From positions 1-64,000 of the forward strand of contig NZ_JAEUAT010000004.1 of assembly GCF_019511525.1 (NCBI RefSeq): a stretch of DNA of 64,000 nt, given 5' to 3'. Origin of the DNA: Rhizobium cauense (GTDB lineage Bacteria; Pseudomonadota; Alphaproteobacteria; Rhizobiales; Rhizobiaceae). Under the pieces are notes generated by a model that saw only the letters and a program-made list of their open reading frames with translations, ran no database searches and had not been told where the DNA came from. The position numbers were made by a program, and so were the translations under genes. Below are positions 42,541-52,060 of the stretch, piece after piece. The stretch's first letter is position 1. Every line of letters begins with the position of its first letter.

Positions 42541-42905
42541 GGCTTGACCGTGAAGCTATAGGTGCCATTCGTCTTGTGGCCGTCCGTCGAAAGGACATGC
42601 CATTCGAGTGTGTAGACCCCTGGTTCAAGCTTTTCGGGAAGTGGAACCATCAACGTCTTGCCCTCGTCCATCAAAGCAGGCTCTCCCGCCTTGACGGCGG
42701 CCTTGCCCGGCCCGGTAATCTTGATACCGGAGAACTTGACGTTGAGTTCTTCTGAGAAATGCAGGTCGATTTCGGCCGGGGAGGTTGCGACAACTGCTTG
42801 GTCAGCGGGTACGCTCTTGGTCAGATGGGCGTGCGCGAGGGCCTGCCCGGCAATGCCCACGAGAGCAATGGCGGAGAGCGCGGTCAGACGGGAGAGCTTT
42901 GACAT
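42537..42905 (-). CDS. copC: CopC periplasmic copper-binding protein
   Basis: The 122-residue protein has a signal peptide ending at GQALA, so the mature chain starts with His (HAHLTKSVP, His25 in the precursor), the N-terminal copper ligand of CopC. Further ligands are probably in STDGHKTNG near the C terminus, and the HFSEEL motif is conserved. CopC carries copper in the periplasm and hands it to CopD. The start at 42905 has AGAAGG upstream; the longer frame would overlap the PCu(A)C gene and lacks a signal peptide. It contrasts with the CopC-like protein at 4416-4802, which lacks these ligands. Confidence 0.94.
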   Translation of the reverse strand: MSKLSRLTALSAIALVGIAGQALAHAHLTKSVPADQAVVATSPAEIDLHFSEELNVKFSGIKITGPGKAAVKAGEPALMDEGKTLMVPLPEKLEPGVYTLEWHVLSTDGHKTNGTYSFTVKP

Positions 42906-42966
42906 TTTCAGGCCTTCTATTCGGGTCGTGGTTGTAGTGCGTTGGCTAGCAGAACTGTCGACCGAC

Positions 42967-43467
42967 CTATTGCGGCTTGGACATGTCTGTGTGGTGGTCC
43001 GTTGAGGGCGAATTTGCCCCCGCACCGCCGACAGCAAATTCGACCTCGACCTTACCTGCCTTTTCAAAAGTCATGACCGCCTTGATCGTCTCGCCCGCCT
43101 TGAAAGGCTTTGATACATCCATGAACATCAGGTGATAGCCACCCGGTTTCAGTTCGACGGTTTGTCCCGCTGGAACCTCGAGCCCACCGGCGACGGGCCG
43201 CATGGTCATCACCCCGTTGGTGACGCTCATCTGATGGATCTCTGTTGATATCGCCCTGTCGGATGTCAAGCTGATCAGGCGGTCATCGGTGGAACCGGTG
43301 TTGGTAAGCTTCATATAGCCGGCGCCCACCTTGGCGCCCGGTACCATGGCACGCGCCTGCGGCTGTCGGATCTCTATGGCGCCGACCCTGACGTCATCGG
43401 CGGCGGCGATTGAGGCGAAGAGGCCAGCAAAAAGGAAGGCCGTGACAATGTTGGAAAGCTTTTTCAT
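42967..43467 (-). CDS. PCu(A)C periplasmic copper chaperone
   Basis: This 166-residue exported protein contains the PCu(A)C copper(I)-binding motif: Met52, His78 and Met80, then His112 and Met114 (YHLMFMD). A second His/Met-rich tail (STDHHTDMSKPQ) can bind Cu(II). Such chaperones load the CuA site of cytochrome c oxidase, often with Sco. A signal peptide is visible (LSNIVTAFLFAGLFASIAAA). GGGAG precedes the ATG. It lies 61 nt upstream of copC on the same strand. Confidence 0.93.
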   Translation of the reverse strand: MKKLSNIVTAFLFAGLFASIAAADDVRVGAIEIRQPQARAMVPGAKVGAGYMKLTNTGSTDDRLISLTSDRAISTEIHQMSVTNGVMTMRPVAGGLEVPAGQTVELKPGGYHLMFMDVSKPFKAGETIKAVMTFEKAGKVEVEFAVGGAGANSPSTDHHTDMSKPQ

Positions 43468-43595
43468 GTGTTCTCCCGACGCAACTCACTGCCCGGCAGG
43501 GGCGTGCGAAATAGAAATGGGTACCGCTAGAATATACTTCGAGCCGATATGCCAACTGCCACAAATACAAATGCGGGCATCAGCCGAAGCAGGCC

Positions 43596-44000
43596 TTACA
43601 CAAGCGCAGGATCGAGAGGCGGCGCCCGCGGTCCGGAGTTTGGCGGCAGGTTGCGTTGGGGAGAGATGGTTTCCTCGTAAGGGGCAGCTAAAGTAGCCAC
43701 GACACGAACGTCGATGGCCTGATCCTTGTCAGGAATCGGCAGGAGAACCGAGGCAGCGATCTGGCAAGCCTCGCAACCATGCACCTTCGCCTTGTCATGC
43801 TTGTGTATTTTGTCTGCTTTTCCGGCAATGCAGATAACGGGCAAAGTACCGTTTGGAAGAACATACTCCGCAAGCTCTGGGGGAACCGAGGCTCCCTTGG
43901 CAAAGGACGGGGGCTGATGAGCAGAACCGACAAACAGCAGCGCAATGATGCAGATCATGCGCACCACCCACTGCGTAATCATGGCGTTCTTGGCTCGCAA
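43596..44000 (-). CDS. DUF2946-like exported protein of the copper operon
   Basis: This 134-residue protein has a hydrophobic signal or anchor (MITQWVVRMICIIALLFVGS), a His/Lys-rich segment and a CxxC pair (HKHDKAKVHGCEACQIA), a pattern common in DUF2946 proteins found beside copper genes. A TTG start at 44000 is preferred because AGGAGGG lies 7 nt upstream; an ATG at 43982 is the alternative. The Cys/His cluster suggests metal binding. It lies 128 nt upstream of PCu(A)C and probably heads that operon. Confidence 0.65.
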   Translation of the reverse strand: MRAKNAMITQWVVRMICIIALLFVGSAHQPPSFAKGASVPPELAEYVLPNGTLPVICIAGKADKIHKHDKAKVHGCEACQIAASVLLPIPDKDQAIDVRVVATLAAPYEETISPQRNLPPNSGPRAPPLDPALV

Positions 44001-44209
44001 CAGTCATCCCTCCTGATGGAGATGTCTCTATGCGAGAGTTCAATAAATCTCAATGCGGCATTTTGAAAGTGCACAGTGATCGCCGTATTGATCAGTGGTC
44101 CGACCCCATCAATTCTCACCGTTGAATGGAAAGGAGGACTTGTTCATTGTCTTGGGCGAAGAACCGGGGCATTCAATGCGATGCTTGAGCGGCTGAACGG
44201 AGCAAGTAC

Positions 44210-47200
44210 ATGTCAGACGGAGTGTGGGACTTCTGGATTGATCGTGGGGGCACATTCACGGATATCGTGGGGCGTGCTCCCGACGGAAGCTTGCACCCTA
44301 GGAAGCTCCTCTCGGAGAATCCGGGGGCCTATCGAGACGCTGCGATCCATGGGATTCGTGGATTGCTTGGGCTTGCAGGGACAGAGCCCATTCCACCAGA
44401 TCGGATCGGTGACATCCGCATGGGAACGACGGTGGCGACCAATGCATTGCTGGAACGCAAGGGCGAGCGGGTATTGTTGCTGATCACAAAAGGCTTTCGG
44501 GACGCGCTTCGCATCGCCTATCAGGCACGTCCGGATATATTTGCCAAAGAGATCATATTACCGGAGCAGTTGTACGAGCGCGTCGTCGAGGTCGATGAGC
44601 GAATACGGGTTGATGGGTCGATCGAGCTCCCGCTTGTTCTTTCGGACCTCGAGCTGGCGATTGCAGAAGCACGAGCGGATGGCTTTGATGCTGTGGCGAT
44701 TGTGTTCATGCATTCCTATAAATATCCGCAACACGAGGAAGCTGTCGCCAAACTGTGTCGGGCCTCGGGGTTTGCACAGGTCTCCGTCAGCCACGAAGTC
44801 TCGCCGCTGCTCAAGCTCATTGGTCGGGGCGACACGACTGTCGTCGATGCTTATCTCTCACCGATCCTGTCTCGCTACATCAGGCAGGTTGCGAGCGACT
44901 TGGGGGTCGCGGCCACCGGCAGGTCCATTCCACGACTGAGTTTTATGATGTCATCGGGCGGCCTGACTGCCGCAGACAAATTCCAGGGCAAGGACGCTCT
45001 CCTCTCTGGGCCTGCCGGTGGCGTTGTTGGCATGGTGGAGACTGCAAGGCTCGCCGGGTTCACCAAGGTTATTGGTTTTGACATGGGAGGTACCTCAACG
45101 GATGTAGCTCACTATGATGGCGACTACGAACGCGCATTCGACACGGAAGTTGCAGGGGTGCGTGTCAGGGCGCCGATGATGCGAATTCATACGGTGGCGG
45201 CTGGCGGCGGCTCCATCCTTCATTTCGAAGCTGGCCGCTTCCGTGTCGGGCCTGATTCTGCAGGCGCAAATCCCGGACCAACCTGCTACCGGCGCGGCGG
45301 CGAACTAGCGGTCACCGACGCCAATGTGATGCTTGGCAAGTTGCAGCCAGATCTGTTTCCGGCAATCTTCGGACCGGGCCAGAACGAGCAACTCGACGCC
45401 GATGAAGTACGGCGCAAATTCGAGGCCCTGGCCGAGCAGGTGGCCACCGGACACAGTGCCGAACGCATTGCTGAAGGGTTTATCAAGATTGCGGTCGAGA
45501 ACATGGCAAATGCCATCAAGAAGATCTCGGTTCAGCGCGGCTATGATGTCACCGGGTATCTCCTGAACTGCTTTGGGGGTGCGGGCGGGCAGCATGCCTG
45601 CCTCGTTGCGGATGCTCTGGGCATGTCTACTGTACTAATCCATCCACTTTCGGGTCTTCTTTCCGCCTACGGCATGGGGCTGTCTTCTGTTTTTGCATCG
45701 CGCCAGCGAGCGTTTATTAAAACCTTGTCGGCAGAGGTGCTCTCAGAGTTGGGGGGGCTGATCGGTGCACTGGGCGCCGAGGTTCGTGCAGAACTGGCAG
45801 AGCAAGGCGTCTCCGCTGGTTCAGTTGATGTGAAACCTGTTCTGCATTTGCGCTACGACGGTACTGATACCGCCTTGCCGATCGACTTTAGCGGCGGATC
45901 GATTGTTGACGCCAGGGCCAGCTTCGAGAAGGCCCACAAGGGACAATTCGGTTTCATCTACGACGGGAAGACAGTCGTCATTGAAACGGTTGCCGTTGAA
46001 GGAGCCGATCGGTCGCCTGGCCACCATCACGAGATTGATCGCGAGGCTCTGCCAAGCGCTGCGCGTTCTGTCGAAAACCGTCGGGTGTTCTTCGAAGGAA
46101 ACTGGTGTGATGCGGCGGTCTTCCTGCGTGCGGATCTGGTCGCCGGTAACCAGGTCTACGGTCCGGCACTAATTATCGAGACCAACCAAACGATCGTTGT
46201 CGAACCTGGGTGGCGCGCCGAAATCACATCGAAGGATCATGTGCTGATGCGTCGTGTGCAGAAAAAACGGAACGCAGCCGCACGGGGTACCGAGGCTGAT
46301 CCGATCATGTTGGAGATCTTCAATAACCTCTTCATGTCGATCGCCGAGCAAATGGGCGTAACTCTTCAAAACACCGCCCATTCCGTCAATATAAAGGAGC
46401 GGCTGGATTTCTCGTGTGCAGTCTTTGATCGAACCGGCGCCCTGGTGGCGAACGCGCCGCACATGCCTGTGCACCTTGGATCGATGGACAGATCGGTCGA
46501 AACCGTCATCAAGCTGAACGCCGGCCAAATTGGCCCCGGTGACGTGTTCGCCTTGAACGCTCCTTATAACGGCGGCACGCATCTGCCTGACATAACTGTC
46601 GTGACGCCTGTTTTTGATGACGCGGGAGATCACATCCTATTCTACGTCGCCTCCCGCGGACATCATGCTGACATCGGAGGAACTGCGCCGGGGTCCATGA
46701 CGCCCTTGGCAACAACCGTCGACGAGGAAGGTGTGCTTTTCGACAACTTCCGGCTTGTCGAAGGCGGCCGCTTTCGGGAAGCAGAGATCTCCAACTTGCT
46801 TACTGATCATCCCTATCCTGCTCGCAATCCGTATCAGAACATTGCTGATCTAAAGGCCCAGATCGCCTCAAATGAAAGAGGAGTGGCGGAACTGCGCAAG
46901 ATGATCGCACACTTCGGGCTACCTGTGGTGGAGGCGTATATGAGGCATGTGCAGGACAACGCTGCAGAAAGCGTGCGATGTGTCATCGACCGTCTTCCAG
47001 ATGCGGCCCAATACGAGTATCCAACTGACACGGGCCAGGTAATCAAGGTGAAGATTACGGTTGATCGTCGAAGGCGCGAGGCAACGGTCGATTTTTCTGG
47101 AACGTCTGAAGTGCAGGCAAACAACTTCAATGCGCCAGAACCGGTCACGCGCGCTGCCGTTCTTTATGCATTCCGCGTGATGGTTGAAACCAGCATTCCA

Positions 47201-47845
47201 ATGAATGCCGGCTGCCTTCGACCGATAAACATAATAATCCCGGATGGCTGTATGCTGAGGCCCGCATATCCGGCCGCCGTTGTTGCCGGTAATGTCGAGA
47301 CATCACAGCATGTGACGAATGCCCTATTCGGCGCCATGGGAGCGATGGCCAATTCGCAAGGAACGATGAACAATCTGACGTTCGGAAATGCAAGATACCA
47401 GTACTACGAGACGATTTGCTCGGGCTCACCTGCCGGACAGATGAACGATGGCCGGGGCTTTGGAGGAACGGCTGGCGTCCATACTCATATGACGAATTCG
47501 CGTCTCACTGATCCGGAGGTTCTGGAACTTCGATTTCCGGTTATTCTGGAAGACTTTCACATCAGAGCGGGGTCAGGTGGAAAGGGGCGATGGACCTCGG
47601 GCGACGGAACACAGCGAACCATTCGGTTTCTCGAGCAGATGGAGTGCGCAATTTTATCCTCCCACCGCAATCACCCGCCTCGTGGCGCGGCCGGAGGAGG
47701 TGTCGGCGATGTGGGAACTACGAGCGTACGGCGTGTGGATGGCAGCGTGGAGACGCTGAAGGCAAGCGATCAAACCATCTTGAAGGCCGGCGAAGCAATT
47801 ACAGTGATAACGCCGACACCTGGCGGTTTTGGAACTGATTCTTGA
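44210..47845 (+). CDS. Fused HyuA-HyuB hydantoinase / 5-oxoprolinase-type enzyme
   Basis: The 1211-residue protein contains a HyuA half (about 1-690; [16 protein letters not shown] at the start and [12 protein letters not shown], an ASKHA ATP-binding motif) fused to a HyuB half (about 695-1211; [38 protein letters not shown]). The single-chain arrangement and length match ATP-dependent 5-oxoprolinase, which opens pyroglutamate to glutamate; hydantoinase or acetone-carboxylase-like activity is possible. CGGAG precedes the ATG. No transporter or regulator for it is adjacent. It converges with the beta-helix gene, 21 nt apart. Confidence 0.9.
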   Translation: MSDGVWDFWIDRGGTFTDIVGRAPDGSLHPRKLLSENPGAYRDAAIHGIRGLLGLAGTEPIPPDRIGDIRMGTTVATNALLERKGERVLLLITKGFRDALRIAYQARPDIFAKEIILPEQLYERVVEVDERIRVDGSIELPLVLSDLELAIAEARADGFDAVAIVFMHSYKYPQHEEAVAKLCRASGFAQVSVSHEVSPLLKLIGRGDTTVVDAYLSPILSRYIRQVASDLGVAATGRSIPRLSFMMSSGGLTAADKFQGKDALLSGPAGGVVGMVETARLAGFTKVIGFDMGGTSTDVAHYDGDYERAFDTEVAGVRVRAPMMRIHTVAAGGGSILHFEAGRFRVGPDSAGANPGPTCYRRGGELAVTDANVMLGKLQPDLFPAIFGPGQNEQLDADEVRRKFEALAEQVATGHSAERIAEGFIKIAVENMANAIKKISVQRGYDVTGYLLNCFGGAGGQHACLVADALGMSTVLIHPLSGLLSAYGMGLSSVFASRQRAFIKTLSAEVLSELGGLIGALGAEVRAELAEQGVSAGSVDVKPVLHLRYDGTDTALPIDFSGGSIVDARASFEKAHKGQFGFIYDGKTVVIETVAVEGADRSPGHHHEIDREALPSAARSVENRRVFFEGNWCDAAVFLRADLVAGNQVYGPALIIETNQTIVVEPGWRAEITSKDHVLMRRVQKKRNAAARGTEADPIMLEIFNNLFMSIAEQMGVTLQNTAHSVNIKERLDFSCAVFDRTGALVANAPHMPVHLGSMDRSVETVIKLNAGQIGPGDVFALNAPYNGGTHLPDITVVTPVFDDAGDHILFYVASRGHHADIGGTAPGSMTPLATTVDEEGVLFDNFRLVEGGRFREAEISNLLTDHPYPARNPYQNIADLKAQIASNERGVAELRKMIAHFGLPVVEAYMRHVQDNAAESVRCVIDRLPDAAQYEYPTDTGQVIKVKITVDRRRREATVDFSGTSEVQANNFNAPEPVTRAAVLYAFRVMVETSIPMNAGCLRPINIIIPDGCMLRPAYPAAVVAGNVETSQHVTNALFGAMGAMANSQGTMNNLTFGNARYQYYETICSGSPAGQMNDGRGFGGTAGVHTHMTNSRLTDPEVLELRFPVILEDFHIRAGSGGKGRWTSGDGTQRTIRFLEQMECAILSSHRNHPPRGAAGGGVGDVGTTSVRRVDGSVETLKASDQTILKAGEAITVITPTPGGFGTDS

Positions 47846-47866
47846 CCTAATCACTTCAGTCATCAG

Positions 47867-48736
47867 TCACTGCGGCTCGAGCATGGTTCCATCGTCCCAG
47901 ACATTGCCGTGCCAGATGTTGCCCTCGCCCTCAACGTAGAAGGAGGTTGTCGGTCCATATCCGGCACACCGACCGTTAGGTCCGCGTTGCCACACGTTAT
48001 CCTTAACTACGATGTGTGTAGGGTTGTCGCCATATGGTTTCCCAGGGTTTAATCCGAACGACGTGCAATAGCCACCTGGCGTTGCCAGAAACAAGTTGCG
48101 TTCAAACGTGAACCCGGAAAGCGCTGCAAAATCACCGTAAATCTGGGCGCTCCCGGAGCATCCACCTCCCACGTCGTTGTCCGGTACGTCGCAACCAATC
48201 GTGTTGTGGCGAAGTGTGACATCGCCCCAACCGAACGCGGCATAACCGCCAAGATGTTGTGGTTGCCCAGGTTGCATGTACTGACCATGCAGCCACGAGT
48301 CCTCGATGATGCAGTTTGGCGCGCAATGGATGCTGGCCCCGCCGCCTCGTACTTCGACACGTCTCACAGTCAGATTGGAGTAACCGAGAGCAGCGGCCTG
48401 CCAGCGCCCGGCATCAATTACACTGTCCTCGATTGTAAGCGAGGCGCCCGGGGTATCGACATCGATGCGGTTTGTCATACTTCGTGTTATTCGAACACCA
48501 GGCGCCTTGATATACAAATCGCAGGTCACACGTCTGGAATCGATCACCGTATTCGGTTCGGTTATCGCGCATGGACCGGCGTAGGGCGTGAGTTCGACTG
48601 CCTTGGGTATGCCCGTGTTATGCGGGCCAGGGAACGAGTTGCGGTCGAACGCCTGCGCCCTGCCGGCAAGCTGCGCCAGCCCCAAGGCAGCCGTTAGGCA
48701 CGCCAGCGCGGTAAGTCTATTCGCTACCTTCTCCAT
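47867..48736 (-). CDS. Exported right-handed beta-helix protein (pectate-lyase-like fold)
   Basis: The 289-residue protein has a signal peptide (LTALACLTAALGLAQLAGRAQA) and short repeats typical of parallel beta-helices: ITRSMTNRIDVDT, LTIEDSVIDAG, LTVRRVEVRGG, CIIEDSWLHG, VTLRHNTIGCD, FTFERNLFLA, IVVKDNVWQRG. Cysteines are frequent and may form disulphides in the periplasm or outside the cell. Folds of this type are found in polysaccharide lyases and epimerases. It is the last gene of a three-gene minus-strand unit with two glycosyltransferases, so a role in trimming or modifying the polysaccharide is likely. GAGGTG precedes the start. Confidence 0.75.
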   Translation of the reverse strand: MEKVANRLTALACLTAALGLAQLAGRAQAFDRNSFPGPHNTGIPKAVELTPYAGPCAITEPNTVIDSRRVTCDLYIKAPGVRITRSMTNRIDVDTPGASLTIEDSVIDAGRWQAAALGYSNLTVRRVEVRGGGASIHCAPNCIIEDSWLHGQYMQPGQPQHLGGYAAFGWGDVTLRHNTIGCDVPDNDVGGGCSGSAQIYGDFAALSGFTFERNLFLATPGGYCTSFGLNPGKPYGDNPTHIVVKDNVWQRGPNGRCAGYGPTTSFYVEGEGNIWHGNVWDDGTMLEPQ

Positions 48737-48811
48737 AGCATTTCACCTCGACGGGTAGCAAAGTTCACCAAGTCTCGACGGATCGCCAATGATCGAAGCA
48801 ACTACGGTGCT

Positions 48812-49750
48812 TTAGTTATTCTTCAAAGTTTCCAGCAAGGACTGTGGGTTCCAGCGACGACTGAGCGTCGTCGCATCCGTCGCGCCGCAGGCAAGGGAGA
48901 ACATGATTGCTGCTCTATAGCTACGGATGAGGAATAGCCCCGCAAACGCCAATCCTCGTGCCTTCCACCCAGTGAGACGGTCTGAGGTGCAGATCCGCAG
49001 GAGTTCCGCAGCAGGCGAAAGAGCGACCGCGGCAGCGCGCACGATCCAGCGCAACCTCCAGGCGCGCTTGTGCCTTGCCCGCGCCAGGTCGTGGGCAGTG
49101 TGCCGTTGCCACTTAAGGGCAAGCTCGGAGAATGTCTTTCGAGCAGGATGGTAGACGATCATTTTTTCGCAGTAATGCGTACGAAACCCCTTCGCCAATG
49201 CGCGTTGACCCCAATCGCGGTCTTCGGCGATATCGATGCCGCCGAATTTACCAACTGAGGTGAAGACGGTTGCGCGGACCGCCAAGTTGCCGGTCCCAGT
49301 AAAACCCTGCTTGGATATGTATTCTTTCATGCGGTAGGCGAAGACGCTCTCGTATGCTTCCAAAAGAGTGGGTTGGCCTGGCCTTTCCAACCCGATGCGA
49401 ACGTCGCCGCCAAGAATCGATTTCGTCGCGTCTGCCGAAAATTGACGTTCAATTTCCGATAGCCACCCGTCATCGGCAATGCAGTCAGCGTCGATAAATG
49501 CGAGGTATTCACCGTTAGCATTCGCCGCGCCAAGATTGCGCGCGGGGCCTGGGCCAGGAACCGTTTCCGACAGAAGGGTGACGTTTGGAAAGGCTGCGCA
49601 CACCTCTGATGGCAAGTGGTTGGATCCGTTGTCTACCACGATTATCTCAACTGGCCCCGTTGGGCCGGTCTGACGTGACAGAGCGGCCAAGCAGGTCCGG
49701 AGCATCTCGGGTTGGTTAAGATGCGGGATAATGACGCTTATCATTGACAT
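48812..49750 (-). CDS. Family 2 glycosyltransferase
   Basis: This 312-residue enzyme has a GT-A fold: SVIIPHLNQPEML at the N terminus, VVDNGSNH, the PGPARNLGAANANGEYLAFIDADC stretch with its DxD metal/nucleotide-sugar motif, and an ED-type acceptor motif in IDIAEDRDWGQRAL. Downstream of about residue 200 are basic and hydrophobic segments that probably attach it to the membrane. AGGAGACTGG precedes the ATG, which overlaps the end of the upstream glycosyltransferase gene by 35 nt. Sugar specificity cannot be read from the sequence. Confidence 0.92.
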   Translation of the reverse strand: MSMISVIIPHLNQPEMLRTCLAALSRQTGPTGPVEIIVVDNGSNHLPSEVCAAFPNVTLLSETVPGPGPARNLGAANANGEYLAFIDADCIADDGWLSEIERQFSADATKSILGGDVRIGLERPGQPTLLEAYESVFAYRMKEYISKQGFTGTGNLAVRATVFTSVGKFGGIDIAEDRDWGQRALAKGFRTHYCEKMIVYHPARKTFSELALKWQRHTAHDLARARHKRAWRLRWIVRAAAVALSPAAELLRICTSDRLTGWKARGLAFAGLFLIRSYRAAIMFSLACGATDATTLSRRWNPQSLLETLKNN

Positions 49751-50990
49751 CCAGTCTCCTGCGAAACACCGTGCGATAGGCAGTCAGATAGCGGCGAGCT
49801 TCATTCGTCCATTGGAACTCACGTTCGGCTATTGCTTGACCCGCGACTGACATCTCCAAGCACCGTTGCGGATCATCCACTAGTGCAAGAATACCGTTTG
49901 CCAGTGCTTCGGGTGAGTGCTCCTTGACGACCAGAGCGGCGTCAGCAGCGTCGCGTGTCGCCTGCCGCAGATTGAACTGAACGATCGGCAGGCCGAGCAT
50001 CATGTATTCGAAGACTTTGTTCATCGAGAGCTTGTCGTTGAACTCATTGGGTGGGTCGGGAATGATTCCAATATTGAGAGCCGATAGATGCGCCATGAGC
50101 GGTTGGCCGCTGAGATAGCCACTGAAGTGCACGGCATCACCGAGATTAAGGTCGGCAGCGAGCTTCTTTAGTCGAGCGAGCTCCGGACCGTCGCCGATGA
50201 TAAGCCCGTGAACATCGCTTCGCTTGCGCACATGCACAATTTCGGCGAGTGCCCGAACCATGGTCTCTACACCGTCCTGCTCTCCCATGATGCCGAGATA
50301 ACCGATGAGGTGTTTACCGGGGACGACCAGTGATTGATCGGCGAGCGTGCGCCGGAAACGTGATGCCTCCGGGTAACTCTTGACTACGACCACGCGATCA
50401 GGGGCCATCCCGCCGCGAGAGATGGCAATCTCACGGAAGGTCTCGTTCGTCGCAATACTGGCGTCCGCTATCTGGAAAGTGCGGCGCTCAAAGAAGCATA
50501 GCAAGCGGTGGAGCAGATCCTTGCGCCCGAACTTTGTGACGTAGAGTTCTGGGCTGAGGTCGTGGTGGTCGAATACAAAGCGGGTACCGAATAGCAGCTT
50601 GTGAATAAGCGCCACGAGGAACATCAGGTCCGGCGGATTGCACGCCTGGATGGCGTCGATCGATTGGCGTCTCCGAACGCGAAATGAAAGATAGGTCTGA
50701 TGAAAAAGCGCAAGACAATACTCGCGCAAGTATCCGGCCGCGCGGGTGGCTTCGCGAAGAGGGTGCCGGTAAATGTGGACCCCGTCCAGGACTTCATAGC
50801 TTTCGTTGTGCCCCTTGCCCTTGGGGCAGATCACCGACACTGCGTAACCCGCCTCAACGAGCGCCTTGGCTTCTTGCCAGACCCTGCGATCGAACGGGAC
50901 GGGTAGATTTTCGACCAGGATCAGAATGTGATGGTTGCTAGAAATGGCAGCCTCCCCCCGTGTGCGTGGAAACACATGAAGGCACGACAA
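49716..50990 (-). CDS. Family 4 glycosyltransferase (GT-B fold)
   Basis: The roughly 424-residue enzyme has the N-terminal motif ILVENLPVPFDRRVWQEAKAL, a C-terminal nucleotide-sugar domain with GYLGIMGEQDGVETMVRA and the EFNDKLSMNKVFEYMMLGLPIV motif equivalent to EX7E of GT4 enzymes. The start is uncertain: TTG at 50990 gives the longest frame, with GAGAA upstream, but GGGGGGAGG sits 5 nt before an in-frame ATT at 50945, so a rare ATT start is possible. It is the first gene of a minus-strand unit, diverging from the GNAT gene. Confidence 0.88.
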   Translation of the reverse strand: MSCLHVFPRTRGEAAISSNHHILILVENLPVPFDRRVWQEAKALVEAGYAVSVICPKGKGHNESYEVLDGVHIYRHPLREATRAAGYLREYCLALFHQTYLSFRVRRRQSIDAIQACNPPDLMFLVALIHKLLFGTRFVFDHHDLSPELYVTKFGRKDLLHRLLCFFERRTFQIADASIATNETFREIAISRGGMAPDRVVVVKSYPEASRFRRTLADQSLVVPGKHLIGYLGIMGEQDGVETMVRALAEIVHVRKRSDVHGLIIGDGPELARLKKLAADLNLGDAVHFSGYLSGQPLMAHLSALNIGIIPDPPNEFNDKLSMNKVFEYMMLGLPIVQFNLRQATRDAADAALVVKEHSPEALANGILALVDDPQRCLEMSVAGQAIAEREFQWTNEARRYLTAYRTVFRRRLDVNDKRHYPAS

Positions 50991-51087
50991 TAATGTTCTC
51001 GGGTAGCGCCGCTCCAGTTACCAAACCGGTTAAAAAGGGTCGTCTTTGGTTGATCTTTGGCTCAACCATATGGGTATCTATGAATCG

Positions 51088-51101
51088 ATGTAATATTACA
51101 T
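51088..51101. promoter_or_regulatory. 14-bp perfect palindrome ATGTAATATTACAT in the divergent promoter region
   Basis: It lies in the AT-rich 167-nt gap between the divergent GT4 and GNAT genes, 56 nt from the GNAT start. It is a candidate operator for a polysaccharide regulator; no known site could be matched with confidence. Confidence 0.4.
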
Positions 51102-51157
51102 GTAAATGCTTTTGAAGATTTGCTTGTTTACATGAGTAGCAAAAGGAAAACACTGCT

Positions 51158-52045
51158 GTGTCGCGGGAAACGTCTCAAGAAAGCGATAGAAGTACATTGC
51201 TTCGTCCGATTTCTTCTGACGACGTGCAATTGGTGGCAGATTTCCTTCACGCGGAACTCAACGGCCGGCTATCGCCCGCAGCCTGGGCATCTGCCATTCA
51301 ACCTTCATGGCAATCAACAGCGCCCAATCACGGTTACATGTTAACCAATGGAGGGCGGATTGTCGGTGTTCATATCGCCTTTTACTCGGAGCGGCGCGTT
51401 GGCAGTAAGATCGAGAGGTTCTGCAACCTAAGTGCCTGGTGTGTGCTGGACGGCTATCGATCGCATGGGCTGCGCCTTTTGAAAGCGCTGCTTGATCAGG
51501 GCGGCTATACCTTCACTGATCTTTCGCCGAGCGGAAACGTCGTTCCCCTCAATCGTCGGCTTAAGTTTCAGCAGATCGACACCGCTGCCGCATTGGTCAT
51601 AAATCTACCTCGACCTCGATGGAGAAGCGGCATTTCGATTGTGACCGATCCGCAATCACTGGAAGGCCTCCTCGACGCGCGTGATCTTGAAATCTATAGG
51701 GACCATGCGCTTGCTCCCGCCGCACACCATCTTGCTGTGATCAAGTGTGATCGACACTGCTATGTGATGTTCCGCAAGGACACCCGCAAACGGTTGCGGG
51801 TGTTCGCATCGATCTTGCATGTGGGAGACCGTGCCCTTTTTGCGGAGACCGCTCATCACATTTACAGCCACCTGCTGACGCAATTTGGAATTGTGGGAAC
51901 ATTCGTCGAGAAGCGCTTTGCCGACGTGCACCCCCGATTTTCCATGCCTCTTCGATCGCCGCGCCCGAAGATGTTCTTGAGCAACAGGGTGTCTCCAAGC
52001 GAGGTCGACTACCTCTACAGCGAACTTACGTGCGTACCGTGGTAG
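51158..52045 (+). CDS. GNAT-fold acyltransferase of the ACP/ligase module
   Basis: This 295-residue protein has an N-terminal acyltransferase-like region: LLRPISSDDVQLVADFLHAEL, a GRIVGVHIAFYSE strand, the SAWCVLDGYRSHGLRLLKALL segment corresponding to the acyl-CoA or ACP-binding loop and helix, and the LNRRLKFQQID end of the domain. The second half is basic and of unclear fold. The start is GTG, with AAAAGG upstream. It is 15 nt upstream of the acyl-AMP ligase gene and probably uses an acyl or aminoacyl group activated by that module; the acceptor is unknown. Confidence 0.7.
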   Translation: MSRETSQESDRSTLLRPISSDDVQLVADFLHAELNGRLSPAAWASAIQPSWQSTAPNHGYMLTNGGRIVGVHIAFYSERRVGSKIERFCNLSAWCVLDGYRSHGLRLLKALLDQGGYTFTDLSPSGNVVPLNRRLKFQQIDTAAALVINLPRPRWRSGISIVTDPQSLEGLLDARDLEIYRDHALAPAAHHLAVIKCDRHCYVMFRKDTRKRLRVFASILHVGDRALFAETAHHIYSHLLTQFGIVGTFVEKRFADVHPRFSMPLRSPRPKMFLSNRVSPSEVDYLYSELTCVPW

Positions 52046-52060
52046 GGAGTTTGGGATTCA

